In this document: in pieces, positions 28,897 to 38,306 of the stretch | Layout: every line of letters starts with the position of its first letter | Numbering within the stretch: position 1 is the first letter of the stretch | Assembly: GCF_900316465.1 (NCBI RefSeq) | Contig: NZ_ONDD01000003.1 | Location: 57,864 to 121,863 of the forward strand | DNA from: an uncultured Fibrobacter sp. | GTDB lineage: Bacteria; Fibrobacterota; Fibrobacteria; Fibrobacterales; Fibrobacteraceae | Direction: 5' to 3' | Length of the DNA: 64,000 nucleotides | Notes under the pieces: generated by a model | What the model saw: the letters and a program-made list of their open reading frames with translations, nothing else | Told to the model about the DNA's origin: nothing | Database searches by the model: none | Position numbers and translations under genes: made by a program

Positions 28897-30204
28897 ATGG
28901 CAGAAGCAATTAAAGTTTGTACGCAAAACTTTGGCAAGGGTGCCCAGGACATTGAAGTCTACAAGAAACTGGGTGGCTATGCCAACATTTCTGAACGCTT
29001 GTTCAACATGAGCCAGTTCGAAGTGATTGACTACGTGCAGCGTTCCGGTCTTCGCGGCCGTGGCGGTGCAGGCTTCCCGACCGGTATGAAGTGGAGCTTT
29101 GTTCCGCGCAATTCCGGCAAGCCCGTGTATATCGTAGTGAACGCTGACGAAGGCGAAGGCGGTACGTTTAAGGATCACTTCCTGATGATGGAAGATCCGC
29201 ACCGTTTGATCGAAGGCTTGATTATTGCAGCTTGGGCTCTCGGTAGCCGCGCCGCATATATCTACTGCCGTGGCGAATTCCTGCCCTGCATCGAAAGCTT
29301 GAACAAGGCTTTGAACCAGGCATACGCCGCCGGTTACCTCGGCGAAAACATTTGCGGAACCAAGTTCAGTTTCGATATCTTTGTTCACCGTGGCGCTGGC
29401 GCCTACATTTGCGGTGAAGAAACTGCTTTGATTAACTCCCTCGAAGGCCAGAAGGGTCAGCCCCGCCTGAAGCCGCCTTTCCCGGCAGTGAGCGGTGCAT
29501 GGAAGTCTCCGACTTGCGTGAACAACGTCGAGACCATCATGGCTCTCCCCTGGATTTTCCAGCATGAACCCGAAGAATACGCCAAGATGGGTACTCCCCG
29601 TGCCGGCGGTACCAAGGTGTTCTGCATCTCGGGCGACGTGAAGAATCCGGGTGTGTACGAAGCTCCGCTCGGCACTCCGATGATGACGATGATTAACGAA
29701 TACGCCGGTGGCGTCGTAGGCGGAAACCTGAAGGCTGTCTTGCCGGGTGGTTCTTCTTGCGCTCCGCTGAACGCTGGCGAATGCGCCGTTGCTACCATGG
29801 ACTACGAATGCCTCGCTTCCATGAAGACGATGTTCGGTTCGGGCGCCATGATCGTGATTAACGATACTCACAATATGGCTGAACTCCTGAACGTGCTCGG
29901 CAATTTCTACAGCCACGAATCTTGCGGCCAGTGCACTCCGTGCCGCGAAGGTACGGGCCTGCTGCACCGCATTCTGAACCAGATTGTGGACGGCAAGGGC
30001 CACGATGGCGACGTGGAACTGATGCAGAGCCTCTCTGGCGGATTTGGCGGCGTGACGATTTGTCCGCTTTCCATTTCTCTCGGTGGCCCGGTGAACAGCT
30101 ACACGGCAAAGTTCAGAGCTGACTTTGATGAATTGATTGCAAAGAACCCCGAACATGCCAAGCCGCGTGTTCAGGAAAACTATCGTCCTGGAATTTTCTG
30201 GTAA
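28897..30204 (+). CDS. nuoF: NADH-quinone oxidoreductase subunit F
   Basis: 435 residues; binds NADH, FMN and the N3 [4Fe-4S] cluster at the tip of the complex. The glycine-rich GRGGAGFPTGMKW, NADEGEGGTFKDH and CGEETALINSLEG segments form the nucleotide sites, and ESCGQCTPCREG supplies three cluster Cys with a later Cys in VTICPLS. The common NADEGEPGT reads NADEGEGGT here. GAGGAGG lies within the end of nuoE, 2 nt separate stop and start. Confidence 0.96.
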   Translation: MAEAIKVCTQNFGKGAQDIEVYKKLGGYANISERLFNMSQFEVIDYVQRSGLRGRGGAGFPTGMKWSFVPRNSGKPVYIVVNADEGEGGTFKDHFLMMEDPHRLIEGLIIAAWALGSRAAYIYCRGEFLPCIESLNKALNQAYAAGYLGENICGTKFSFDIFVHRGAGAYICGEETALINSLEGQKGQPRLKPPFPAVSGAWKSPTCVNNVETIMALPWIFQHEPEEYAKMGTPRAGGTKVFCISGDVKNPGVYEAPLGTPMMTMINEYAGGVVGGNLKAVLPGGSSCAPLNAGECAVATMDYECLASMKTMFGSGAMIVINDTHNMAELLNVLGNFYSHESCGQCTPCREGTGLLHRILNQIVDGKGHDGDVELMQSLSGGFGGVTICPLSISLGGPVNSYTAKFRADFDELIAKNPEHAKPRVQENYRPGIFW

Positions 30205-30208
30205 TAAT

Positions 30209-31828
30209 ATGAGTAACTACTATAACATGCCGAAACTCCCGACTGAGAACAGCCCGAAGGTGGAAATCTTCGTGGACGACAAGCCGGTGATGGTTCCGGG
30301 CGACACGAACCTCCTCGAAGCCCTGAAGGCTGTCGGGATTGAAACTCCTCACGTATGTTACCACCCGTATTTGCCGGTGTCCGGTAACTGCCGCCAGTGC
30401 CTGGTGGAACAAGAAGGCCCTCGCGGTCGCATGCTGGTGATTGCATGCTACACGCCGGTCGCTCCGGGTATGAAAATCTACACGCCGGCATCCAGCGCCC
30501 GCGTGAAGAACGCCCGCAAGGCAACCCAGGAATTTATGCTGGTGAACCACCCGCTTGATTGCCCGATTTGTGACAAGGCCGGTGAATGCACCCTGCAAGA
30601 AAACTACATGGAAGCAGGCCAGAACGAATCTCGTATGCGTCCTGAATATGGCAAGAACTACCACGGCAATCCGGAACATCAGTTTATTGATGCCAAGGGT
30701 CAGGTGCGTGGCGGTAAGCATGTGGACCTTGGTCCCCGTGTTTTGCTTGACGAAGAACGTTGCGTGCAGTGCGACCGTTGCGTGCGCTTTATGCGTAGCA
30801 TCGCCGGTTCCGAACAGCTGCAGCTTGCTGGCCGTGCTGACCATACTTACATTACGACCTTCCCGGGCGAAAAGCTGGATCACGAATACGACTTGTGCGT
30901 GACCGACGTTTGCCCGGTGGGCGCCATGACCGCGAAGTACTTCCGTTTCCAGAAGCGCGTTTGGCTCTTGAGCCACACGCCGACGGTTTCGATGGATGAC
31001 TCTCTCGGTGCAAACATTTGGCTGGATCACGCCGACGGTCACATTTACCGCGTGATGCCGCGTTGCAACCCCGAAGTGAACCGCAGCTGGCTTTCGAACA
31101 CCAGCCGTCTCGCTTTCCAGAACTTCGACAAGAACCGCTTGCCGGCTATGGGCTTCCATGTGATTCAGGAAGCTCTCGCCGAAGTCAAGAAGGTTGGGGG
31201 CAAGGTCGCCCTCGTTGCCGGTGGCTCTTGCACCATCGAAGATCTCGCCGCACTCCGCATGCTCAAGGATAGCCTGGGCGACTCCGCCGAACTTTTCGGC
31301 GGCACCTTCAAGAAGGTGGGTGCCCCCGACGGAATTGCCATGAGTGGCGATCCGCTCGCTAACCGCGCTGGCTTCAAGCTGCTCGGCATTCCTGACAGCA
31401 ACCTCGACGATCTCGTGAAGCGCGCTTCTGAATTCAAGGTGCTCTTGACGGTGAATGCAGATCTCTTTGGCGAAGGTGGCTCTGCCGTTTCTTCTCTCGA
31501 AAAGATTGCGACCCGTATCGTCTTGTCTGCTTTCAACGACGCTACCGCCAACAAGGCGACGCTTGCTTTCGGTATTCGTCACTGGAGCGAAGTTCAGGGC
31601 ACTATGGTGAACAGCCTGAATATTCTTCAGAAGCTTTCTGCCTGCCCGGTTTGCCCCGATGAAAAACTTCGCCCGGCTTACGACGTTCTCTCCGAACTCG
31701 CCGGCAACAAGTTCGAAAGCGCATTCGACGCCTTCAAGAAGGCTGGTGAATACGCAAGCGTGCTTGCAGGACTTTCTTACGATACCATCAAGAATACAGG
31801 TAAGTTGCTCGAAGGAGGTAACGCCTAA
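30209..31828 (+). CDS. nuoG: NADH-quinone oxidoreductase subunit G, short form
   Basis: 539 residues, shorter than typical bacterial NuoG (about 700-900). The Fe-S head is complete: a [2Fe-2S] site (HVCYHPYLPVSGNCRQC), the His/Cys site (HPLDCPICDKAGEC) and a [4Fe-4S] site (CVQCDRCVRFMR ... VCPVGAM). The molybdopterin-oxidoreductase-like C-terminal part (from about 240) is reduced, and no clear N7 cluster motif is seen. The start at MSNYYNM follows the nuoF stop by 4 nt; earlier ATG/GTG codons lie inside nuoF. Electrons pass from NuoF through it to NuoI. Confidence 0.94.
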   Translation: MSNYYNMPKLPTENSPKVEIFVDDKPVMVPGDTNLLEALKAVGIETPHVCYHPYLPVSGNCRQCLVEQEGPRGRMLVIACYTPVAPGMKIYTPASSARVKNARKATQEFMLVNHPLDCPICDKAGECTLQENYMEAGQNESRMRPEYGKNYHGNPEHQFIDAKGQVRGGKHVDLGPRVLLDEERCVQCDRCVRFMRSIAGSEQLQLAGRADHTYITTFPGEKLDHEYDLCVTDVCPVGAMTAKYFRFQKRVWLLSHTPTVSMDDSLGANIWLDHADGHIYRVMPRCNPEVNRSWLSNTSRLAFQNFDKNRLPAMGFHVIQEALAEVKKVGGKVALVAGGSCTIEDLAALRMLKDSLGDSAELFGGTFKKVGAPDGIAMSGDPLANRAGFKLLGIPDSNLDDLVKRASEFKVLLTVNADLFGEGGSAVSSLEKIATRIVLSAFNDATANKATLAFGIRHWSEVQGTMVNSLNILQKLSACPVCPDEKLRPAYDVLSELAGNKFESAFDAFKKAGEYASVLAGLSYDTIKNTGKLLEGGNA

Positions 31829-33183
31829 TGGATATCATCGAATCCAAAACCTGGGTGGAATGGGTCATTACCATTGCGAAGTTCGCCTTCTGCTTTGTTC
31901 CTGTCCTTTACATCCTGTTGTTGATTCCTATGGAACGCCGTGGCGCCGGCTTTATGCAGGATCGTCAGGGACCGAACCGTTCCTATATCAAGATCCCCTT
32001 CTTCGGTAAAATCCGCGCGTTCGGCTATGTGCAGAACATGTGCGACGGTACCAAGCTTTTCTTCAAGGAAATGTTTGCTCCGACCGGTTCCAAGAAGTTC
32101 CTCTACTACGTGGCTCCGGCTATTCCGTTTGCCATCGTGTTCTTAAGCCCGTGTGTGATTCCGTGGTTTGGCCCGATGGTCTTTGAATGGGGTGGCAAGG
32201 TGGTCCGCATTGCAGGTCCGATTCTCGATACCGAAGTGGGCATCCTGTTGCTTTTCGGTTTCAGTTCGCTTTCTGCCTACGGTGCCGTTCTCGCAGGCCT
32301 TAGCTCCCGTTCCAAGTACAGCTACCTCGGCTCTCTGCGTACGACTGCAATGACGATCAGCTACGAAGTCTGCCAGGGCCTTTCCATGATGGGTCTCCTA
32401 GTGCTCGCAGGTTCCTTCAGCCTTACCGATATCGTGACTTGGCAAGAAAACCATGTGTGGGGCATTGTCGCTCAGCCGGTGGCTTTCTTCTGCTTCTTGA
32501 TTGCGACGATTGCCGAAACGGGCCGCGCTCCGTTCGACGTTGCTGAAGGTGAACCGGAACTCGTTGCCGGTTACCACACCGAATATGGCGCCATGCAGTT
32601 CGGCCTGTTCTACATGGGCGAATACTCCCACATCTGCATTAGCAGCCTTTTGGTGGCAACCCTCTTCTTGGGTGGCTACTCGGTTCCGTTTGTATCGACT
32701 GCAACTATTCAAACCCACATGGGTGGCTCCTTGGCCATTCTTTGCTGGGTGCTTGCATTCCTCGGTCTTGCATTCCTCCACATGATTTACCGTTACTCTC
32801 GTAAGCTAGCCGCTTCCAAGCAGAGCAACAAGATGGAAATCCTGCAGGAATACAAGCTCTACAAGGCGATTGCATGGGTTGTTACCGCAGCCTTCATTGC
32901 CGCCGGCGTTTGCTCCTGGCTCTACTACAACCCGGAATACTCCATGGTTAACGGCGTTGTCGTGAATAGCCTGGGTGCCGCTCTCGGTACTGCCGCCATT
33001 CACCTGCTGGTGCTCCTCGCCAAGAGCGTGTTCTTCTGCTGGGTGTGGATTTGGGTCCGCTGGACGCTGCCGCGCTTCCGCTATGACCACGTGATGCATC
33101 TCGGCTGGAAGATCATTTTGAACATCGCTATTTTGAACCTCGTCGTGACCGCCGTGGTCGCGAAGCTGATGGGAGGTAACTAA
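31828..33183 (+). CDS. nuoH: NADH-quinone oxidoreductase subunit H, enlarged
   Basis: 451 residues, longer than the usual 320-350. It forms the membrane side of the quinone channel. Conserved pieces are MERRGAGFMQDRQGPNR, ETGRAPFDVAEGEPELVAGYHTEYGAMQF with its functional Glu/Asp residues, and WVRWTLPRFRYDH near the C-terminus. The excess lies between GGYSVPF and the terminal helices (about 290-395), adding perhaps two membrane segments and a charged loop. Start and nuoG stop share one base (TAATG), with GAAGGAGG upstream. Confidence 0.95.
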   Translation: MDIIESKTWVEWVITIAKFAFCFVPVLYILLLIPMERRGAGFMQDRQGPNRSYIKIPFFGKIRAFGYVQNMCDGTKLFFKEMFAPTGSKKFLYYVAPAIPFAIVFLSPCVIPWFGPMVFEWGGKVVRIAGPILDTEVGILLLFGFSSLSAYGAVLAGLSSRSKYSYLGSLRTTAMTISYEVCQGLSMMGLLVLAGSFSLTDIVTWQENHVWGIVAQPVAFFCFLIATIAETGRAPFDVAEGEPELVAGYHTEYGAMQFGLFYMGEYSHICISSLLVATLFLGGYSVPFVSTATIQTHMGGSLAILCWVLAFLGLAFLHMIYRYSRKLAASKQSNKMEILQEYKLYKAIAWVVTAAFIAAGVCSWLYYNPEYSMVNGVVVNSLGAALGTAAIHLLVLLAKSVFFCWVWIWVRWTLPRFRYDHVMHLGWKIILNIAILNLVVTAVVAKLMGGN

Positions 33184-33755
33184 TGGCCCGCGTTATTAAG
33201 CAAAGACCCATGAACTGGGTAGAACGCCTCTACATTTTCGAGGCCATTCGCGGCTTGTGGACAACGCTCAAGCATGCGGCCCGCGGCCTGTTCCGCTACG
33301 AAGAACTTCCGACGATTTCCTATCCGGAAGGCCAGCCCGAAGTTCGCAGAAGCTACCGCGCCAAGCATCGTCTGATGCTCCGTGCCGACGGCACGCCCCG
33401 TTGCGTAGCCTGTGGCATGTGCGCTGCGGCCTGCCCTGCCCATTGTATTTATATCGAAGCGACCGCCAGTGACGATCCGCGCATCGAAAAGAAGGTCAAG
33501 CGCTTCGATATCGACCATTTGACTTGCGTGTTCTGCGGCCTTTGCGTTGAAGCCTGTCCGGTCGATGCGCTCCGTATGGATACCAAGGAAATCATCTTTG
33601 AACACCGTACCCGCGACGAATTCGTGGCAACCCTCGAAACTCTCACGAGTTGGAATCCGAAGGATTACCCCGATGACGCTCAGAGCCAAGTGGCTCCGGG
33701 TGGTACCAAGAATGCCGAGGCCCGCAAGGTCTGGGGAATGGAGGTTAAAAACTAA
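33183..33755 (+). CDS. nuoI: NADH-quinone oxidoreductase subunit I
   Basis: 190 residues. Two [4Fe-4S] motifs, CVACGMCAAACPAHCI and CVFCGLCVEACPVDAL, are the N6a/N6b clusters that carry electrons to NuoB. The N-terminal amphipathic region and YRAKHRL segment preceding the first cluster are typical. Start and stop overlap both neighbours by one base (TAATG). Confidence 0.96.
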   Translation: MARVIKQRPMNWVERLYIFEAIRGLWTTLKHAARGLFRYEELPTISYPEGQPEVRRSYRAKHRLMLRADGTPRCVACGMCAAACPAHCIYIEATASDDPRIEKKVKRFDIDHLTCVFCGLCVEACPVDALRMDTKEIIFEHRTRDEFVATLETLTSWNPKDYPDDAQSQVAPGGTKNAEARKVWGMEVKN

Positions 33756-34300
33756 TGCTAGCCTTGATTTACTTTATCATTCTTGCCGTGGTTGCCGTGG
33801 GAGCCGCCCTCTGCGTGTTCCTTTCGAAGCATCCGCTTTACGGTGGTCTTTCTCTCGTTTTGACCATGCTCTCGCTCGCTGGCATTTACGGCCTTCTGGG
33901 TAGCCCCTTCATCGGTGTGGTACAGATCATGGTCTATGCGGGTGCTATTATGATGCTCCTCGTGTTCGTGATTTCGGTCTTGAACGCGGCGAAGGACAAC
34001 AAGACTCCCATGTTTGACGGCGTCTCGATCTTTGTGATTATCGGCGTACTCGCGCTTGCCGGTCTCGTCGGTTTTGCCCTGGTGCTTTCGCCCATGGGTT
34101 TCGACGTCACGACGCTTCGCGGCTCTGTCGAAATGACTTCTTCGAACCTGTTCAATACGGCCCAGGATGGTCCCGGTTACTTCGTGCTTTTCGAAGTGCT
34201 CGGCCTGTTGCTGCTTTCTTCGATGGGCGCTGCCGTGCTTATGGCTAAGAAGCGCCTGGGTACTGACGAAGCTGTCGCCGAAGAAAAGGAGGAAAAGTAA
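33755..34300 (+). CDS. nuoJ: NADH-quinone oxidoreductase subunit J
   Basis: 181 residues with five predicted membrane helices. The family signature is VVQIMVYAGAIMMLLVFVISVLN, which contains the pi-bulge helix region, and the conserved YFVLFEVLGLLLLSSMGAAVLMAKK near the end. It overlaps both neighbours by one base. Confidence 0.94.
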   Translation: MLALIYFIILAVVAVGAALCVFLSKHPLYGGLSLVLTMLSLAGIYGLLGSPFIGVVQIMVYAGAIMMLLVFVISVLNAAKDNKTPMFDGVSIFVIIGVLALAGLVGFALVLSPMGFDVTTLRGSVEMTSSNLFNTAQDGPGYFVLFEVLGLLLLSSMGAAVLMAKKRLGTDEAVAEEKEEK

Positions 34301-34614
34301 TGGAACTCCAACCGATTTATATTCAGATTCTTGCCTTGGTGCTCTTTACCATTGGCCTCATTACGGCTCTTGCTCGCCGTAACGTGTTCTTCGTGCTCAT
34401 GGGTGTCGAACTTGCCCTGAATGCGGTGAACCTTTCTTTCGTGGGCTTTGCAAAGACGCTTCCTGCCGAATTGAGCGTGGCCGGCCAGATTGTGCCGCTG
34501 TTCTCGATTGCGGTTGCCGCTGCCGAAGCTTGCGTGGGCCTTGCACTCGTGATCCTCATTTTCCGCAACCGCGAAAGTGTTGATTCCGATAACTATTCTA
34601 ACATGAAGGGGTAA
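34300..34614 (+). CDS. nuoK: NADH-quinone oxidoreductase subunit K
   Basis: 104 residues and three membrane helices, the normal size. The two proton-pathway Glu residues are visible in LMGVELALNAVNLSF and AAAEACVGLALVI. AAAGGAGGAAA precedes the start. It lies between nuoJ and nuoL, the standard order. Confidence 0.95.
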   Translation: MELQPIYIQILALVLFTIGLITALARRNVFFVLMGVELALNAVNLSFVGFAKTLPAELSVAGQIVPLFSIAVAAAEACVGLALVILIFRNRESVDSDNYSNMKG

Positions 34615-34617
34615 GCA

Positions 34618-36573
34618 ATGACAAATTTACCGCTTTGGTTTGTACCTCTTTTCCCGCTCTTGGGAACGATCCTACTTGCAACGATTGCCCTTGTTTCTTC
34701 GGGTAGCAAGAAGGGCCCTTCCGAAGGCTTCGTGGGCGCCCTCTCGGTGTTGTTCCCGGTGCTTTCGTTCTTGAGCGTTGTCTTGCTCGCTTTCGGTATG
34801 CCTGAAGAAGGTGTCCGTCAGACGCTTTGCAACTGGATTGATATCCCGCTGCTCAAGGTCGATATCGGATTCCTGTTCGACGGCCTTTCCCGCGTGATGC
34901 TCCTGTTTGTCACTGGCATTGGTTCGCTCATCGCTCTCTACTCGATCGGTTACATGCACGGCGACCGCGGCTTTACCCGCTTCTTTGCCTACATTAACCT
35001 GTTCCTGTTCAGCATGATCGTGCTCGTGCTTTCCGACAGCTTGCTCCTGACCTTCCTCGGTTGGGAAGGCGTGGGTCTCTGCTCTTACTTGCTCATCGGT
35101 TTCTGGAACCACGACCTGAACAACTGCAAGGCTGCAAACAAGGCCTTCATTGTGAACCGCGTGGGTGATATCGGATTCCTGCTCGGTATGCTTTGCTTGG
35201 CAACCTTGGGCGGCTCCGCTATTCTGAATTACGATGCCTTGAATAAGTTCATTGAAATGCTCATTGCCGGTGGCCACGTGGATCTCGCCGCTCCGATCTT
35301 GATGATTGCGGGCCTCTTGTTCTTCGTGGGTTGCACGGGTAAGTCTGCTCAGATTCCGCTTCTCACCTGGCTCCCGGACGCTATGGCCGGTCCGACACCT
35401 GTGTCTGCACTTATCCATGCTGCTACCATGGTGACTTCGGGCGTTTACCTGCTTGCTCGTCTTAGCCGCATGTTCTCGGTGATTCCTGAAGCTCTCGTGA
35501 TTATCTTGATTGTGGGTATGCTGACCGCCTTCTGGGCTGCTGTCGCTGGCCTTTTCCAGAACGACATCAAGAAGGTGCTTGCTTACTCGACGATTTCTCA
35601 GCTCGGTTACATGTTCATGGCCGCAGGCGCTTTCGCCTTCGACGCTTCTATCTTCCACGTGTTCACCCACGCCTTCTTCAAGGCCGCCCTCTTCTTGGGT
35701 GCCGGTGCCGTGATTCACTCCCTTGCGGGTGAACAGGATATGCGTCGCATGGGTGGCCTTATCAAGAAGACCCCGATTACCGCTTGCGTGATGATCTTCT
35801 CGTTCCTCGCCATTATCGGTTTCCCGGGCTTTGCAGGTTTCTGGTCTAAGGACTTGATTCTGGAACGCATTTACACGAATGCTCCGTATGGCGATTTCTT
35901 CTATGGTGCAGGTCTCCTCACGGCTGTGATTACGGCGGTCTACATGGGTCGCTTGATTATCATGACGTTCTTTGGTGAATACCGCGGCTCCAAGGAAAGC
36001 GAAGAACACATTCACGAAGCTCCGGCCAGCATGCTTATCCCGATGGTGGTGCTTGCTTTCGGTGCTGTGTTTGCCGGTTACCTGTGGGCCGATTCCATGG
36101 GAATCAAGTTCTTCGAACATACGCTTGCGCCGGTGGTGGGCGATGCCCAGAATTACTTGACGAGCAAGCTTGATATTGCCCATGTGAACCCGATGACCTT
36201 TGCCTGCTTCGGTACGGCCGCAGCAGTGCTCGGTATGATTATCGCTTTCGCGGTCTACGGACGTGCGCGCGTTCCGCGTATCTCTACCAAGGAAAGCAGC
36301 GCTCCTGTTGGTTTCAAGGCCGATTGGACGTTCTTCTTTGACTACATCCACGAAATTTTCATTGTCATAACGAAGGTTGCCGCTTTTGTTGTCGACATGA
36401 TTGTCGATAAGATTCTGCAAGGTATTCAGTGGACTATCGGTTCCATTGTCGAAATCGTGGGCGATGGAGTGAGCTCCTTCCAGGTGCGCAAGGTGCGTGT
36501 GCAGCTTACGCTTAGCTTGGTAGGTGTCGTTGCTTTGGTCGCTGTTGTTCTTTTGACCGGAGGTTTGTTCTAA
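34618..36573 (+). CDS. nuoL: NADH-quinone oxidoreductase subunit L
   Basis: 651 residues, an antiporter-like proton-pumping subunit. Conserved parts include FLGWEGVGLCSYLLIGFW with its essential Glu, KSAQIPLLTWLPDAMAGPTPVSALIHAATMV with the channel Lys, and HAFFKAALFLGAGAVIH. The C-terminal lateral-helix region (about 560-651) is present. It follows nuoK by 3 nt and overlaps nuoM by one base. Confidence 0.96.
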   Translation: MTNLPLWFVPLFPLLGTILLATIALVSSGSKKGPSEGFVGALSVLFPVLSFLSVVLLAFGMPEEGVRQTLCNWIDIPLLKVDIGFLFDGLSRVMLLFVTGIGSLIALYSIGYMHGDRGFTRFFAYINLFLFSMIVLVLSDSLLLTFLGWEGVGLCSYLLIGFWNHDLNNCKAANKAFIVNRVGDIGFLLGMLCLATLGGSAILNYDALNKFIEMLIAGGHVDLAAPILMIAGLLFFVGCTGKSAQIPLLTWLPDAMAGPTPVSALIHAATMVTSGVYLLARLSRMFSVIPEALVIILIVGMLTAFWAAVAGLFQNDIKKVLAYSTISQLGYMFMAAGAFAFDASIFHVFTHAFFKAALFLGAGAVIHSLAGEQDMRRMGGLIKKTPITACVMIFSFLAIIGFPGFAGFWSKDLILERIYTNAPYGDFFYGAGLLTAVITAVYMGRLIIMTFFGEYRGSKESEEHIHEAPASMLIPMVVLAFGAVFAGYLWADSMGIKFFEHTLAPVVGDAQNYLTSKLDIAHVNPMTFACFGTAAAVLGMIIAFAVYGRARVPRISTKESSAPVGFKADWTFFFDYIHEIFIVITKVAAFVVDMIVDKILQGIQWTIGSIVEIVGDGVSSFQVRKVRVQLTLSLVGVVALVAVVLLTGGLF

Positions 36574-38306
36574 TGCTTTTACATCTCCTCGTCTTAGCTC
36601 CTTTTGCTGCTGCCATTTTGATGATGGCAACATCCAAGGAAGATCCCAAGTCTTCTTCTAGACTGGCCTTCTTGTTCGGCTTTACCTTCGTCGCTTTGTC
36701 GATTTCCCTGATTGCCGCGGGCAACCAGGCGACCGAAGCCGTCGAATGGTTCCGTATTCCGGGTGCGAAGGGCCCCGTTTACTACTACCTGTATAGCCAT
36801 GGTCTTGGCGCCTGGATGGTGTTCCTTTCTACGGGACTTTCCCTGGTCGCCTTGATTACGGGCCGCAACACCTTCGAAAACAACTACCGCAACTTTGCAA
36901 TCGCCATCTTTGCGTTGATGGGTGCCATGAATGGTACCTTCCTCGCTGCCGATGCGGTGCTGTTCTTCTTCTTCTTCGAAGCAATGGTGTTCCCCGCAGC
37001 AGTGTTGATCGCTGGCTTTGGTGGTGCTGACCGCAAGAAGGCTGCCATGACGTTTGCGATTTACACCCTGGTGGGTTCTGCCCCGATGATGGTTGCCCTT
37101 TGGTATCTGCTTACGGTTGCAGACAATTCTCTGGTGCTTTCTTTGGCGGTGGCAATCCAGAATCTGGACCCGTCGATGCAGGTGACACTCCTGGTTTGCT
37201 TCTTGCTTGCCTTCCTCGTGAAGACTCCGTTGTTCCCGTTCCACGGCTGGCAGGCGATTACTTACGCCGAAGCTCCGGCTCCGCTTTCGGCAATCCTTAC
37301 GGGTGCCATGAGTAAGGCTGGCGTGTTCGGATTCATCGCCTGGATTCTTCCGATTTTCCCGCTTTCGATGGAAGTTGTCGATAGCATGTTGTGGCTCGGC
37401 TTGTTCACGGCGATTTACGGATCGCTCATGGCTCTCCGCGCTACCGACGGCAAGAAACTTTTGGCTTACAGCTCTATGGGTCACTTGGGCCTTGCTGTGG
37501 CAGGCGTGTTCAGCTTGTCTGAATCGATGCTTCCGGCTGTGCTCGTGCTTTTGGTCGCTCACGGTCTTAGCGCTGGCGCCCAGTTCTACCTGATGGGTAT
37601 TGCAGAACGCTTTGCCGGTACCCGCAATATTGAACAGCTCGGCGGTCTTTCTGCCCGCAATCCGGTGTTCAGTTCCCTGTTCGGTTTTGTGGCTGTGCTT
37701 TCGCTTGCGGTGCCTGGTACTGCCGGATTCGTGGGTGAATTCACGGTGCTCATGTCCCTGTGGGATATGGGTCCGCTTCCGGCCCTTGCCGCAGGTCTTT
37801 GCCTGATTCTCTCGGCCGCCTACGTGCTCCGCTTTGTGCAGAAGGTTATCTTCGGTAAGCCGGCCCGCGACTACGAAGATGGCAAACGCATGACCGCTCT
37901 CGAAGGCTCTTCGGTCGGCGTCATGGGTGTTCTCCTGTTGGTGTTCGGTATGCATCCGGCATTCATCACCAACGCTCTGCAGCTCTTCGATGAAACTGCC
38001 GTGCAAGAAATGAACAAGGTGACGCACCAGTCCGATGTTGCCACCGATGCAACCGTCGAAGCTTCTGCCGATTCTCTTGGCGACGCCGTGGTTGACGAAA
38101 ATATTGCTGCCGTGGCACAGCCCATGACCGAAGATGATTTGCGTCAGCTGGATTCCAACTTGAAGGCAAACGGCTTTACCGACGAAGAACGCGCTTCGCT
38201 GATTGCTCAGCTCAAGAACATGAGCGAATCCGAAGTTGCCGATGCGGAAAACGCTTCTGAATCTAACGAGGCCACAGCAAACGAGGAGGCTTCTAAACAT
38301 GAGTAA
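36573..38306 (+). CDS. nuoM: NADH-quinone oxidoreductase subunit M with acidic C-terminal tail
   Basis: 577 residues. The antiporter-like core shows FFFFEAMVFPAAVLI with the key Glu, KTPLFPFHGWQAITYAEAPAPLSAILTGAMSKAG and LLAYSSMGHLGLA. After the last helix (about residue 470) comes about 100 residues of soluble, strongly acidic sequence (VATDATVEASADSLGD ... SESNEATANEEASKHE) not found in ordinary NuoM. The tail is coding, since it runs in frame through GAGGAGG and overlaps the nuoN start by 8 nt. Its role is unknown. Confidence 0.95.
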   Translation: MLLHLLVLAPFAAAILMMATSKEDPKSSSRLAFLFGFTFVALSISLIAAGNQATEAVEWFRIPGAKGPVYYYLYSHGLGAWMVFLSTGLSLVALITGRNTFENNYRNFAIAIFALMGAMNGTFLAADAVLFFFFFEAMVFPAAVLIAGFGGADRKKAAMTFAIYTLVGSAPMMVALWYLLTVADNSLVLSLAVAIQNLDPSMQVTLLVCFLLAFLVKTPLFPFHGWQAITYAEAPAPLSAILTGAMSKAGVFGFIAWILPIFPLSMEVVDSMLWLGLFTAIYGSLMALRATDGKKLLAYSSMGHLGLAVAGVFSLSESMLPAVLVLLVAHGLSAGAQFYLMGIAERFAGTRNIEQLGGLSARNPVFSSLFGFVAVLSLAVPGTAGFVGEFTVLMSLWDMGPLPALAAGLCLILSAAYVLRFVQKVIFGKPARDYEDGKRMTALEGSSVGVMGVLLLVFGMHPAFITNALQLFDETAVQEMNKVTHQSDVATDATVEASADSLGDAVVDENIAAVAQPMTEDDLRQLDSNLKANGFTDEERASLIAQLKNMSESEVADAENASESNEATANEEASKHE

